This document shows positions 10,844 to 24,948 of a stretch of 64,000 nt of DNA, piece after piece; position 1 is the stretch's first letter; each line of letters opens with the position of its first letter. The notes below the pieces were generated by a model that made no database searches, was not told the DNA's origin, and saw nothing but the letters and a program-made list of their open reading frames with translations. The stretch comes from Porpolomopsis calyptriformis (lineage: Eukaryota; Basidiomycota; Agaricomycetes; Agaricales; Hygrophoraceae): positions 930,001 through 994,000 of the forward strand of contig OX621172.1 in the NCBI GenBank assembly GCA_951640195.1, read 5' to 3'. The position numbers and the translations under genes are program-made.

Positions 10844-12454
10844 ATGGACGGAGTTCCAGGACTGTATCGGACGAAGAGGAAAAGAACTGAGGATTCGGAA
10901 GAGGTGGGCAAGTCGTCTTTTGTCCGCGCTCGGTTGTCTTATACACTTATCAAGGAGCGTATCGAAGCGAGGATTACCAGAAAACTGGCATGTCTTCATT
11001 CCACCGTCACGCGACTTGGGTTGAAAACCTCAAAGTGATACTTTCAAGCACCATCACTTGAAAGTAGTCAGGAAAGCTGCCAAGAAAGCAAAGACGTTTG
11101 AAATACAGAAGTTGGTGAAACATCTTAAGGAACACAGGTACTACTATGCTTAAACCATACTCGCTGATCCTGAATCTTTCTTGTAGATTGAAAATAAACT
11201 ACGGGAAGGAAATCGAGCAGCTGGAAGCGCAGCTGAAAACTCTGAAAGTAAGTACGCATGATTGTACTTGCGGATTGCGTCTTGATCTGGCTTTTTTATT
11301 GAATAGCGTACGGATCATGAACGCGTAGCTAATACGGCTCTGAAGAGCAAGTTGAACAAGGATCGGATACTGTCTGAGAACAGCCATATCCAAGCTGCTG
11401 TTTCTTCGGAACTCAAATCCGACTTACTCTTTGATGTCGCTGGCGCGACACAACAACCCAATGTTCAAAGCCGTCTTTTGAGCTCCAAGATCCTCTCGAA
11501 CGAAATCACTCAAGTAATTGGGGATCTAAGGTCTTTACTTCAGCCCGATGGAAGCACCAGCATTCCGGGCGAGGAAAATAGTAACGGCGGAGCCCGTGAT
11601 CACCACCAAAAGTACCTAAGCAAGCCAAGGAAAGTCACTTTAAATGGCGGTGGTGATTTAGAAGTGCGTGATACATCACTGGCCGATCAGTGTCGAGACG
11701 ACGAGAGTATACATAACGACGTTGGATGGGAATCTGGTGACATCGACGATGGTAAGTACGCAGCTAAAGTCTCTAACAGTTTTTCCGACTCTTCCAGAAG
11801 ATGGCAGTGACATTGACAGCCAGGAAGCCAATGATAGCGATGCTGAGGAACACGTTCCCCCCGATACTTCATTTCGCTTGACAAACCCGCAAATGGCGGT
11901 GACCAGCACTCGTTCCACTTTTCTCCCCTCGTTGTCTGTTGGGTTCACTCGTGGCGATTCCGATGGTTCAATGTTGAGCGACAGCGAGACTCGGTTGATG
12001 GACAGTCCATTTAAGAAAAATCGAAGAGGTCAGAGGGCGAGAAGAGCGTAAGCTCACAGTTTGTTCCCTCTTCGCAAACGTTTTATTTCTTTCGCTTATC
12101 AGCATCTGGGAAAAGAAATATGGGAGAAACGCTAACCACAAGAAGAAAGAAATAGGCGCCCACGAAAGGCGTCATGACTACCCTGTCGCGAATCGACCCC
12201 AAAACCGACCTGCTCCCCACAAGACGCCGTCTTCCGATCGCGAAGCTAAACGTAATCCCACCAGACAACACCCTGATCGAGCTGATCCAGACCGTGCTCA
12301 ACTTACTCGAACCCTGCCCATCAAGGCAGATGACCAATCACGTACAACACAGGAAAAACCATTGCATCCGTCCTGGGAAGCCAAGAAGAAACTCAAGGAA
12401 AAACAGAGTGTTGGAATTTTACCTGCGCAGGGCACCAAAATCAAGTTCCAGTGA
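10844..12454 (+). CDS. BUD22: BUD22 family protein (ribosome biogenesis)
   Basis: Model: join(10844..11005,11049..11137,11187..11247,11307..11751,11798..12047,12103..12454), 452 aa. Diagnostic parts are the N-terminal HHHLKVVRKAAKKAKTFE and IQKLVKHLKEHRLK, a coiled-coil stretch (GKEIEQLEAQLKTLK), an acidic middle, and the C-terminal IWEKKYGRNANH...LHPSWEAKKKLKEKQ ending in GTKIKF. This is the BUD22/SRFBP1 pattern. Yeast Bud22 is a nucleolar factor for 18S rRNA processing. The first intron (gtcacg...ttcaag, 43 nt) has a weak donor, so the exact 5' exon and start are less certain than the rest. Confidence 0.85.
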
Positions 12455-12567
12455 TAGAGACGAATGTCATTTACGCCCACAGGCAAATTCACTCGGTGGA
12501 CTCGAGCATTTATAGGTCAGATAATGGTTCCATTGTAAATCTTACGACAATATCACAACGCTCTGCT

Positions 12568-13237
12568 TCAACATATGTGCCTCTTTACTCCACCATACAA
12601 CCGACATTCCCTGGAACACCACGCCGCTCCGCACTTGCTACACCTGGGGTAATCAACGCCAGATTTTTGGCAGGTAACGCAAACTACGTTGCGACTGCAC
12701 AATTTTGACTGTGCTTCAAGGTTGGCAAGCACAGGACTAAGGTGATTCAGACTTCCCGTCCGGGGAGTGTCTGAAAGCACTGGGGGGTTTGGTGATTGTG
12801 TGGAGACGGGTGCCCGAGGGGCAATAGATGGGATCGACGTTGCGGGTGAATTACTGGATAAAGGAGAACCAAGAGTACTGGATGATGAGGCGAGAGACTT
12901 GGTATCAAATGAGATATCCAGCACAAGATTGGGTTGCTTTTCGCGCTTCCTGCGTGCAGGAGCTTGAGTACGTGTTGCGTAGGTCTGCAACAATTTTATC
13001 GCTGTGTTTGTGACCGTAATCGTAAACGAGCCAATGGCGTCATGGACGGGTTGAACAGTGAGAAGTGAGGTTGCGGAGGTTTTTGCTAGGCGGAAGGTAA
13101 GTTTGTGGGAATGGGATGATGGGAAAGAAATATGTGATGGTACCGAACGTCGAGTTCGAGGATGGGTGAGATTCTGAGAGGAATATGGTTATCAGCAAAG
13201 ACGACTGCACTGTGACGAGCAACTTACTTCCGCCATA
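12568..13237 (-). CDS. HIT-type zinc-finger protein
   Basis: Model: complement(join(12568..13173,13229..13237)), 204 aa. The first coding exon is only nine bases (MAE), then a 55-nt intron (gtaagttg...cctctcag), then one long exon. The last ~35 residues form a zinc finger with the spacing C-x2-C-x9-C-x2-C-x4-C-x3-C...H-x2-C (CVTC, CSKCGAAWCSREC, RHIC), which fits a HIT finger. Upstream is a Ser/Pro-rich linker, and a moderately conserved-looking N-terminus (VHDAIGSFTITVTNTAIKLL). HIT-finger proteins often act in chromatin remodelling or snoRNP assembly; which applies here cannot be told. It is divergent from TBCD. Confidence 0.72.
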
Positions 13238-13673
13238 TCAGAGCTTGTGCGATAAGGTTCGTATCTGTGTGTCTGGGACACGACGAGGAATAGCATCCGG
13301 GAGAGAAATCATACATCTGCTTTATAGTTTTCGCGTGGAAAACATTATGATATGCACGACGCTTCCAGAAATCTAAGCGCACGGCCGAAGTCCATAGAGG
13401 GAAATTGCCTAAAGGTACCGACCCAAGGGGGGATTTAATGTTGGATCGTGCCCTCACAGAGAGGCCCCCAGTGGTCACGATGGCCCCATAAATGAATTGC
13501 ACGGAACGGAGAGTACACCAGGAGTCGCGCCTGGCGTGGAAGAAAGGGAGGTAGGGCCATCAGGTGGACGCCAAATCGGGGGACCGTGAGATGGAAGCCA
13601 CCTGCTGACAGAACCCGCCTTATCAAGTCAGACAGCGTGTTCGCCACAGTGCAAATCTATCAAGCATCCCTGA

Positions 13674-16600
13674 ATGAATGACGAATCGGTTCAGGACCAT
13701 CCGCTGTTGACGAGGTTCGGGAAACACGACGAGTTCGTCCAGTACCAAGAAACTTTTCTGTCCTTGGATGTGGATGAGGAGCCCGATTTGCTCCAAGACC
13801 AGAACGAGGCCAAACTCCTCAGAACGCTTTCAGATATCGTAAGTCTACCTGCCTCGATGTCTTTGAAACTGAGTGCCACTTGCAATTTGTTCAGCTTGAT
13901 GAATATCAAGAACAATCATACCTTCTCGATCCATTTTTAGAGCATCTGACTGCACCGGTGATCGAACGGTTAAAGGTACATGCAAAGTCCTACGTCTCCG
14001 ATCCTGGCAAAAAAGCATCCTCTACCCGCGTTGGACGTCTAGCCCTTTTGCTTTATGGTTACATCAAGTGTCGTGGATACAAAACGATCAGTCAGTGCTC
14101 AGCGCTACTTCAGTCGGGATATCGAGCTCCTGTGACCAGACGCAAGCAGTCAGGTTTTTTCCCCATGAGACTTCCGATTTGTCGGTTGCCTTGAACTACA
14201 TGCTTACCCCAAACACCCCTGCTCAAGATCCGTTAAACTGGTCTTTGCGTTACGTCATCCTTCTATGGCTATCCCTCGTTTGCATGATACCCTTCGATCT
14301 AGCCCAATTCGATGAAGATGGACATATCGGCCAGACCGCCTCAGCGGTTGAATCTTTGGCTAATGGTTACCTTGCGAGGGCAGGGTTGGAACGCGACGGT
14401 GCTGCTTTTCTATACTCGCGATTTTTTATGAGGTGAGTCAAGTTCCTGAACTTGCAACGGTCTGCTTTATTTTCGCAGGAAAGACACACGATCATTTTTT
14501 GACTCGTTTTTGGAGTGGTCAAATAATTCCTTGAAGGCCTCGATAGACATATTTACGGTAATCTACCTTTTACGCACTTGGCGACGAGCTCAAAATGAAG
14601 TTATGTTTCAGTCTATCGGAATCCTTCAAGTTCTCTGCGAAGTCCTCAAATCAGGCCCATTTGATCGAATCGAATCGAACCTTACCGCCCTTTTATCCAT
14701 TGGGGACAGGATCAGCGAGAGCACAATGTTGTCCAACAATACCGTTGTCCGAAAATGGAAGACAAAATTCCTTTCCAGAATTTCTATACGTCTCCTGCCT
14801 GTGAAGGTGAAGGTCTCTCGCAGGAAAGGCAAGCGAACCTGATCGCTATTTCGATGTGAAATTTACTTGAAGCTAGCGCGAGTTTTGAGTGAAACAATTC
14901 CTTCCACTCCAGATGATGTTGACAACGACATCGACGTACCAGACCAAGTCGAGCTCATTCTCGAGCAGCTCTTCCAAAGCTTGCAGGATAAGGTTGGTCA
15001 AAGGACAGAATTCGAGATTGTTTCATTAATCCTATCCTACTTAGGATACCATAGTGAGATGGTCAGCCTCTAAAGGCATTGCCCGTATCGCAGAACGCCT
15101 TCCTTTAGATTTTGCCAACCAAGTCTTCGATACAATCACCGAACTTTTTGCCGTTCATTCTTCTGTGGCATCCGCTCTGTATGATATGCCTGCCATCGCC
15201 GAAGGCACTTGGCATGGTGCATGCCTTGCGTGCGCTGAGATGGCACGTAGGGACCTTGTGGGGCGCGAAAAGCTTCCCAAACTGATCGGATGGCTTGCGA
15301 AAGTGCGTAGCTGTGGCATGCTTGGCGTTCTTCACTCACCTCGACACCTGACCAGGCACTGTACTTTGATATTCGCAAGGGGGCGCATTCTATTGGCTCT
15401 AATGTACGTGACGCTGCCGCATATGTATTGTGGTCGCTTGCCAGAGCCCAAGATACGTCGGCTCTGGCCCCACATGCGGACAACCTTGCGGGGCAGTTGG
15501 CCACCGTCGCTCTTTATGACCGCGAAATCCACATTCGTCGAGCCACAAGTGCAGCCTTCCAAGAGCACGTCGGCAGAATGGTAGGTTGTCATGTCTACAC
15601 TGATTATCGCTTCTGATGTCGTACCTCAAAGAATCTGTTCCCGCACGGAATAGATGTGTTAGGAAAGACTGACTTTTACTCTGTCAGCTTGAGGCGAAAC
15701 TCATTTTTGGTCGCTGCACCTCAAGTAGCGGAGTGCGTGATACATCTCAGGTCTCTCTTCTCAGATAACACCAACTCTGTGATAGGCATTCAGAGTATCG
15801 AATCTTCCTGTTTGATCATCTTTTGAACGTCACCCTACGCCATTGGGATCCCATGATGAGAGAGCTTGGTTCTCAATCATTGCGACGAGTTTGTCTTTCT
15901 GAGTTTGTGATCCTCGGCCCGAAGGCATTATCCAGGGCGGTTGGTTCACCCACTTGCTACCGATATTCTTGAACCTCACGTGTTAACACCAGGCTCGGCT
16001 CCTTCATTCTGTCGACCTTAATGAAGTTCACGGGGGCTTGCTCGCGTTGACGCAACTAGCGTTGGCTTACCGTGATTTGAAACAATGTGACGGTCTTAAG
16101 AGTAAACTCCAGGAGGTAGGTGAAATCATGACTTGTATTCGTTCCTCTTTTCTAACATCAATGCGGACAGATATTCAAATACCTCACCATCATACCTTCC
16201 GCTATTATTTTTTCCCCTCGAAACGGGCTAGTCACCTCAGCCGCTTGTTACCTCATAGCAAGCAGCGTATCGCTAACAGAGATTCAACTTGGCGAGAGGT
16301 GTTCGGTCCCTCATTGGAGAGAGATCATCGATTACGGTATAAAACACAGAAGTGGTGAAGTACAAGAGTCGGCCGCATCCGCCATGGCAGCTGTTAGCAA
16401 GCTTGTGGACTGCTCCTCTGATATCAGGAGATGAGATCTTTCATACACTGATTGGTCCGGACGACAAAACTTATGTTCAAATCTTATAGAACGTTGATTC
16501 CAGAGCTCAAGTCTGGCCATCCGACGATGCAGCAGAGCCTCGGTCGACTTCTTGGTTCCCTCGATTACGCTACTTTTCCGCACGACATCTCCGAGGTGAT

Positions 16601-18197
16601 ACAATGCTTATTAGAATGTGTGGGGGACTCGGTAATGCCATTTCCCTTAAGAGACGGTTCATGCCTCTTACTTTCGGCTAGTCCTCGACAAAGCTGCGGA
16701 ATGTCGAAGCACGTCGCAACTGTTATTTAGCTATGCCTCGGATCCTGAATACTGTTGCTCCACGACTGCCGGACAGTAAGTTGCTACATACGACCCTGCT
16801 TAAAATTACATTCATATATTTTACGCAGTTCTATCGTCCCGTGTGGTCCGGAGCCTGTTTAACGCATTGCTAGATGGGTTGAATGATTATGCAGTAGATG
16901 AACGTGGTGACGTTGGATCGTGGATCAGGATCGCTTGTATCCACGGCTTGACAACTTTTGTCGAGGTCCTCTTTTCTCATGCGGTCAGCATCCCCAATTT
17001 GGAAGAATATCTTCCTTCTGCCGTCTATCATCAAGCTGTAGGAGGCATTCTAAAACAAGGGGTCGAGAGGCTTGATGGTGTTCGACAAGAAGCAGGCGAA
17101 CATTTTCACCGCCTGTTTGCCATCCCACCGCCTGCTATACCATCGGGACAATTATGGAGTATCCGAGGCAAAGCTCTTGTCGAGGAACTCTTCCTTAAGT
17201 ATGTTACATCTGACCTATCCCTTTTTTATTTGATCGTGATCTTTATAGTGAGAAGGAAATGGTGGGGTGGAATGATGGTAGTTGGCTGTTCCCGAAAGCT
17301 GTGCGACTGCTGGACATCGACTGGTATCGAAAGCCTATCCTGTCCGGCTTGGTCTTGAGTATCGGCAGCCGAACGGACAGCACTGTAAGCAAACAGATTT
17401 ACATTTGTTCTGCTCGGATCTAATCGGCAACAGCAACGCCCGGCGTCGCTCGGTCTCATTGCTTATTCTCACTCCCTCCCTATCTCCGGTGGCGCTTATA
17501 GCCTTCCCGATCTAGTGCAAGATCTCGTCGACCACGCCAAACAATATATCAACTCAAACGCGATCTTAGTTCCGGTATTACAAACATTCAACGCCCTTCT
17601 GGAGGCCGACGCACTTGGGCGACTTTCTGAGCACCGTGAGGGTTTGATGAGGTCTGAATTTCGCGTTTGAATTTACCAAAATGGCCGACGAATCATTTCT
17701 ACACAGCCTCGAAGTTTTGTACTCGATTTCAGTGAAGAATGTGGCTCGCTTGAAAAGTGTACCGAGGATTATTGAGTCCATGAAAATGTGAGCGTCTCCG
17801 GTAGTTTAGTTGCAGAAGAGACTGACGGCACGCATTATCAGACTCGTCAACCTGTTGACTTTCGAAACGCTTTTCGATCGGTGTGCCTCGCGTTTGAAGG
17901 ACTTTCTTGCACATCAGTTTCCAAAAGTAATTTGATTTCTGCTCCATTGTTGCAGCTGATTTGATACTTTGGCCAAGGTTCGGGCAGACACTGCAGAATA
18001 TTTGTATCTTGTTATCCAAACCAAAGACTTGTGTTGCGAGGCTGGTGAGATTGAGGAGATTCTCCTTGAGACTGAGTGGTGCGGAAAACATCATTTTGTA
18101 CGGCTTTCAAGCTCACTGGTATTGCAGGTCTTCTACGGAGACTCAGGAAGCTGCACGAAATGTAACGGAGTTGTTATTGAAAAAACGGCCATCCTAG
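13674..18197 (+). CDS. TBCD: Tubulin-folding cofactor D
   Basis: Twenty-one exons modelled: 13674-13838, 13895-14090, 14150-14432, 14479-14557, 14612-14800, 14873-14992, 15045-15302, 15356-15580, 15632-15732, 15786-15906, 15993-16115, 16171-16430, 16490-16631, 16682-16775, 16829-17198, 17249-17384, 17434-17641, 17733-17787, 17842-17926, 17978-18078, 18128-18197 (1126 aa). Landmarks are IIRFFPHETSDL, DTIVRWSASKGIARIAERLP, EGTWHGACLACAEMARRDL, NVRDAAAYVLWSLARA, VHGGLLALTQLALAY, DERGDVGSWIRIACIHGL and RADTAEYLYLVIQTKDL. TBCD is a HEAT-like chaperone that takes beta-tubulin from cofactor A toward the alpha/beta heterodimer. Two joints are odd. 15907-15992 can be read as an intron although it looks partly coding, and the intron 16431-16489 starts AT instead of GT. 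Confidence 0.9.
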
Positions 18198-18405
18198 TTT
18201 GGCGTTTTTTTTTCGCCAATTCGTCCAGGATGGGTTGATTGAATTTAGGATAAAGTGTGGAGCAGTAAATTACAAATGAACGAATGACCCTTCATCTACA
18301 GAAAGGAGTTTGCAAATTTTTTCTCCATTGCGGTGTCCATGAGATAGCTAGGAGCTAACTGAAACGGGCTATTTACCTTTTAGGGTCGACTCAGCCTTCT
18401 CAGAC

Positions 18406-20447
<2,042 letters not shown>

Positions 20448-20766
20448 CACTCTCGTGCCTTTTACCAGCAAGGGATAGCACCAAAGCCTGTTCTCCATCA
20501 GATTGTACCCAACTTTCTGAATCCAGCACTCGCCAACTTTTCCAATAAAATTCACGGCGGATGTCCGCCATTCAAAATTTTATTTTTTTATTTTTTTATT
20601 TAAATTTTATCCATTCGCAGTAAGCCAGTTTCGTACGAAATCTTCCATGAGTACTCCCCACCCCCCCCTCGTCCACATGTGTTTGTCCTCACCTCCCCCC
20701 TTACCACTTATATTCCTTTCCTCCCTTTCTCATTCCCCTCTCTTCTGATTCCCACCACCCGCTCCC
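20448..20766. other. Intergenic spacer (VMA2 3' flank / TCP11-like promoter)
   Basis: About 320 bp. It holds an A/T-rich block at 20575-20610 and pyrimidine-rich tracts (cccacccccccctcg, ctctctt runs) just upstream of the next ATG. Such CT-rich tracts are common before fungal transcription starts. No gene is seen. Confidence 0.5.
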
Positions 20767-23315
20767 ATGCACGACTTCCCTCGCCACCATCTCTCCCTCA
20801 ACCACCACAAACGAAAAGCAGATGGCGATGACCGTCCTGAACCTTCGCCTTCTGATCCAATCCTTTCCTCCGAATCCATCCTCGTCGACTCCTCCTCCCC
20901 CGTCGCCTCCTGTGTCCCCCCCCACGCTCCCCGTCTCTCCTGGCTTTCTTCAGACACCCCAAAAAATGTCTGGCCGTCCCCCACCACACCCACCTCCCCC
21001 TCACCTCTTTCCCCCGTCTCCCACGTCTCCTTCCCCTCCCCTTCGTTGCATCCGGTCCAGTTCCCTCCCCCTCTCCCAAACCCTTCCAAACGCCCTCGCC
21101 TCGAAAAATCACCCCCTCGTCTCCCGTCCAGACGCTCGCCCAGAAAACATGCGTCTTCCGCCAGGCCAACCGTCCTCCCCCCCATCCCGCCTCGCCGTTC
21201 TCGTAGATTAGGTGGTGATATCCCAGACACAGGCATAATTCCAAATACATCCCCCGGTCCCACCACCGGTTCCCTTCTTCGTCGTCCCCCAACAAAGTCC
21301 ATTCAGAATATTTCTTCCCCCTTCCCTTTTGTTCAGATCGATCCAAATTCACCCCACATTCCCTCCCCGCAACCCCTCATCAATAGGCAAACGTTGAAAG
21401 AACTCGATCTTGACGCTATCCTACGAAACCCCCAGCTTCGTGCGTTCAAACAAACTTTTTTCCTTTTAAAATAAACGAACACATACTTCAGGGCATGATT
21501 TACTTTTTGACGCCGGTCTTCAGTTCCGTCCCACCTCTAGCAGAAGAAAACGAGACATGGCTGAAAATTATTGGTCCGCTATCACCAAAGAACTCGAGTC
21601 CGGTTGCACCTGCATCTCCTTTGATCTACGCGGAAAGCCCCACCAACTCGTCTGTGCGTGCGGACAAGTCTCCGTTCCCTCCCACAACCCCATCGTCGCC
21701 TTCTCTCCATCCCTTCGTGTCCTGACACTCCGCATGCCCTCACGTGTCCTCCCCCTTCTCACCGAATTTTTGCAAGTCCTTCTCTCCGTCATTCAACCCC
21801 TGTCAAGCATATCTGGCATGTACGTCAACCCAAATACATTTCAAGCACAAATGCAAGAGCATGCCGCACAAGCCGCCTATATGCGATCTGTTTTCGATCC
21901 AGATCTCATCGAGCAGGAACTCAAGCACGATTTGTTTGACCCCTCAGGCCTTTTCCAAACCATCGGTCGCACGTTGAAAAGCCACTGCGCACCAATGAGG
22001 GATCGCGCCGTCGAGACTATGATTGCTCTCGCACAGACGTGTGCCCCCGGCGGAGGAGGTAGCAAGGCTGATGCCGTCAAAGCTGTTCGCATGTGCATGG
22101 ACATCCTCGAACTCATGAAACTCGTACGTCTTCCTACATCTAAATTAACATTCGGCATCAATTAAAATTATTCTTTTTCAGGATATTGCGAATCACCAGC
22201 TTCAGACTCTTCGGCCATTTCTGATACGGACCTCAGGGCAGTTTGAGCTCAAAACGTTCCGAGCTCGCAAAGGCAACGGGTCTTCCCTTCAGATCACCCG
22301 CGATTGGTTACGAGCTGCCCATCGAGACTTGCTCGCCTGTAACCACCCCATCCCCCACCCGATGTACCCCCCCGGCAGTCTGAGCTACCGCAGCTTGCAA
22401 CGAAACCAACAAGCTTATTTCTCGGTGCTCAGGGCTCTGACCGACCTGATCTTTGAACCGCCATCGCCCCCTCCACAGACTTCACTTCCTTTTCCCACGA
22501 CCTCACAGCAGCAGCAGCAGAACGGGTTGCCCGTCATTACGGCACTACCCGGTTACCCAGAGACGTCATACCTAGACAACGTCCGTATACTCGTGCTCAC
22601 TACGGATGCAGCCGATGCCATGACCTTATACATGTTCCTGTTATTATACCGGCAACTCGTTCATTCTGGTCTCGATGGACCATCCCACACTCCTTGCAAA
22701 GTTACCCAGGCAGAACTTTTGGCGCTCAAAAGAGAGATTCGAGATATTGGAGGGTGTTCACCCTCTCGCGAAAAATCGGTTGACGGGTCTGACCATTCCG
22801 GACTCAAACAACAAGATGGTAAAGAAAAGGACAGGTGGCGATCCGTTAAGCAGGATATCATTTTGCAGATCGCGATGCGTGCAAGAGAGGCGCAGAACGG
22901 TGCCAAGTTTCCCGCGGTTGTCGGATCACCCCAGGCGAATGAACGGCCACCGATCGGACAAGCACCCGATGAACGCATGCTGAGATTGGCAGTGCGCTGG
23001 TCGGACACGAACATGACGCCAGGATCGGGATTGAGCGTCATGGTCCGCACGCGACTGCGGGAGGTTGTGTTTAGTGCGGTTGTCGCTCTGGCATATCCGC
23101 CTCGAGATTCGACGGCTGCCAAGTTTCCGACGCTGGATTTGGAGTCGCTCGGTATCCTCGCTTCGCCCGCGGACCCGTCGTTGGGGCCTGCTACGGGCAT
23201 GGAACCTCTAGCAGAGGAAATACGATCGCTTGCGGAGAGACTTTCAAGGCTGGCTCTCATCCACCTCAACGCATATCTGCCATTATACGAACAGCATGAT
23301 TTTTTGGACTCGTGA
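20767..23315 (+). CDS. TCP11/SOK1-type protein
   Basis: Model: join(20767..21439,21492..22123,22182..23315), 812 aa. The first ~240 residues are Pro/Ser/Arg-rich and disordered. Then comes LRHDLLFDAGLQFRPTSSRR leading into the TCP11 domain: YWSAITKELESGCTC, MRSVFDPDLIEQELKHDLFD, LFQTIGRTLKSHCAPMRDR and TYLDN-like SYLDNVRILVLTTDAADAMT. Fungal relatives (yeast Sok1) modulate cAMP/PKA signalling as suppressors; the molecular role is poorly known. The antisense strand is also open for long stretches, but this is composition (Pro/Arg codons), not a gene. Confidence 0.85.
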
Positions 23316-24948
23316 AGAATTTCTTTTTTCTGTTTGTTCCATTTTTTGGGATCCTATTTGTCCTGAGCCAAACGAACCCGGTCCTCATTGCAATACAAAC
23401 TGTAGCTCGAGAGACGACATATACATACGTGTTGTTGTTGCTGTTTTTTTACCATTTTCCTTTTTTTTTCCTTCCTTCACGCCATTCTGCCGAGCTCTTA
23501 CGACTTGATACGTGCAAAACACGCCCTTTCAACGTGATCATAATGCAAATAGAAAACTTTTACCGGAAGTAATGAACAGGGCCCGGTTGAGAATGAGCGA
23601 GAAAAAAGATGGCGAGTTTAGATAGAATCTGACCCGGAAATGGATGGCTAAATGGGAACATACTTTTTTTTTTCGACCAATTTACTTTCTTTGGTCATCT
23701 GAAGGGTGTGAACGGTACGGTACATACAGGGCTATCAACCCCCTCCTGTCCCCTTGACCTCATTCAAATGCACCCCTTATTTTTAATGTTTTTGAACCAC
23801 ATCATCAAGCCACAGATGAAGGCTAGGAACAAACGGGAGAACCCAGAATTCCCTCCCCTCTAAGAGGAGATAGGCTGAGATTGTAATTTTGTGGGGCGTG
23901 AAAAGATGGAAGGGCTGGCCGGGGAGTGGGAGTGGGAGTGTGAGGAAGGGGGGGAATGATAAGTGCTCAACTAGGTGAGAGCAGTCAATCAAATAAATAA
24001 TGAAAAGGACGGATGGATGATGAAAATGTGAGATCCTGAGTGTAACTAAAGTTGGTTGATATATTCTGTATAATTCTCGTACTCGTATCGGAGAGAGTGA
24101 TGATAAGCCTTGTTGTTTTGGGGGGAGGAGACGTAAGCCGTTTTGGGTCTGTTTATAAATTGGTGGGGGCTAGCTCCTTTTGGAGCATCCGGTTAGATGA
24201 TGGAAGTGAAATGGCCGGTGAACAAGGATGGTTTGGGTTGGTACACATCCGACGGAGAAGGGCAGGCCAAGTAAGAATGCCATTTTGCCTATACTGTAGT
24301 GCGGGCGCCGAGCTGTTTTTTTTTTTGTCTTTTTGGGTTTTTTTTATTTTACTAACGAGCCGGACGCTTCGCGATTTTCATTTTCCATGTGATAGGAGGT
24401 TATAATGCCTAGTACGCATAGGATAGAGCTTGGGATGGGGTTGTTGACCGTTTTGGGAATTGTGAATGCCGCCGCGGGGAATAATAATTCAAGTGCCGTG
24501 ATCGTTTGGATAACGATGTACTCTATGCGAGTGCGATTCATCATGTTGATATGTTGGTGCGAATGCTCCCAGGAGTATCCTTCAATGGAAAGTTGTCTGT
24601 TCCAGCAAGAGTTTAGCATGAGAGAAATGTCTTTATGAATCGATGAGTCTGGGAAATAACGAAATTTTTGCACGACCTTATCTATTATCATCTTGGACTG
24701 ACGCGAGGTGGTCTGTCCCGACATTCTCATATTTAACTTGCCTCTCGTTGGGCGGACCTGGCTCGCGGTAAGGTGCAAGTCATGTGATCGCGATCAGGAC
24801 CCCAGGTCATTCCCTCCTCGATGTAATATTACATAATATAACTGATCGGGGTCTTCAAGTTGAACACGTTTGAAAAAAAAAAATTAAATTTTTACGCGTC
24901 TTTTCCTTTGACCGTCGACTCCCCTTCACGTCCTCGTCGTCGCGCACG
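23316..24948. other. Long intergenic region, no convincing gene
   Basis: About 1.6 kb between the TCP11-like gene and MPS1. It contains several homopolymer T/A runs (e.g. 23662-23675, 24317-24350). A 144-codon minus-strand open frame (24344-24778) and a 117-codon plus-strand frame (24052-24405) show no domain or clear splice context. The 3' part should hold the MPS1 promoter. A small unrecognised gene cannot be excluded. Confidence 0.45.

Noticed and set aside
20730..21352. Long minus-strand open frames opposite the TCP11-like gene
   Set aside because: They mirror the Pro/Ser/Arg-rich 5' part of the plus-strand gene and give Gly/Arg/Glu-rich sequence without motifs; a composition effect.
22661..23269. 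202-codon minus-strand frame opposite the TCP11 domain
   Set aside because: The plus strand encodes recognisable TCP11-domain sequence in the same place; the antisense frame shows no family pattern or splice context.
24344..24778. 144-codon minus-strand frame in the TCP11-like/MPS1 intergenic region
   Set aside because: No domain and no supporting splice sites, and it ends in homopolymer sequence; kept only as a note in the intergenic entry.
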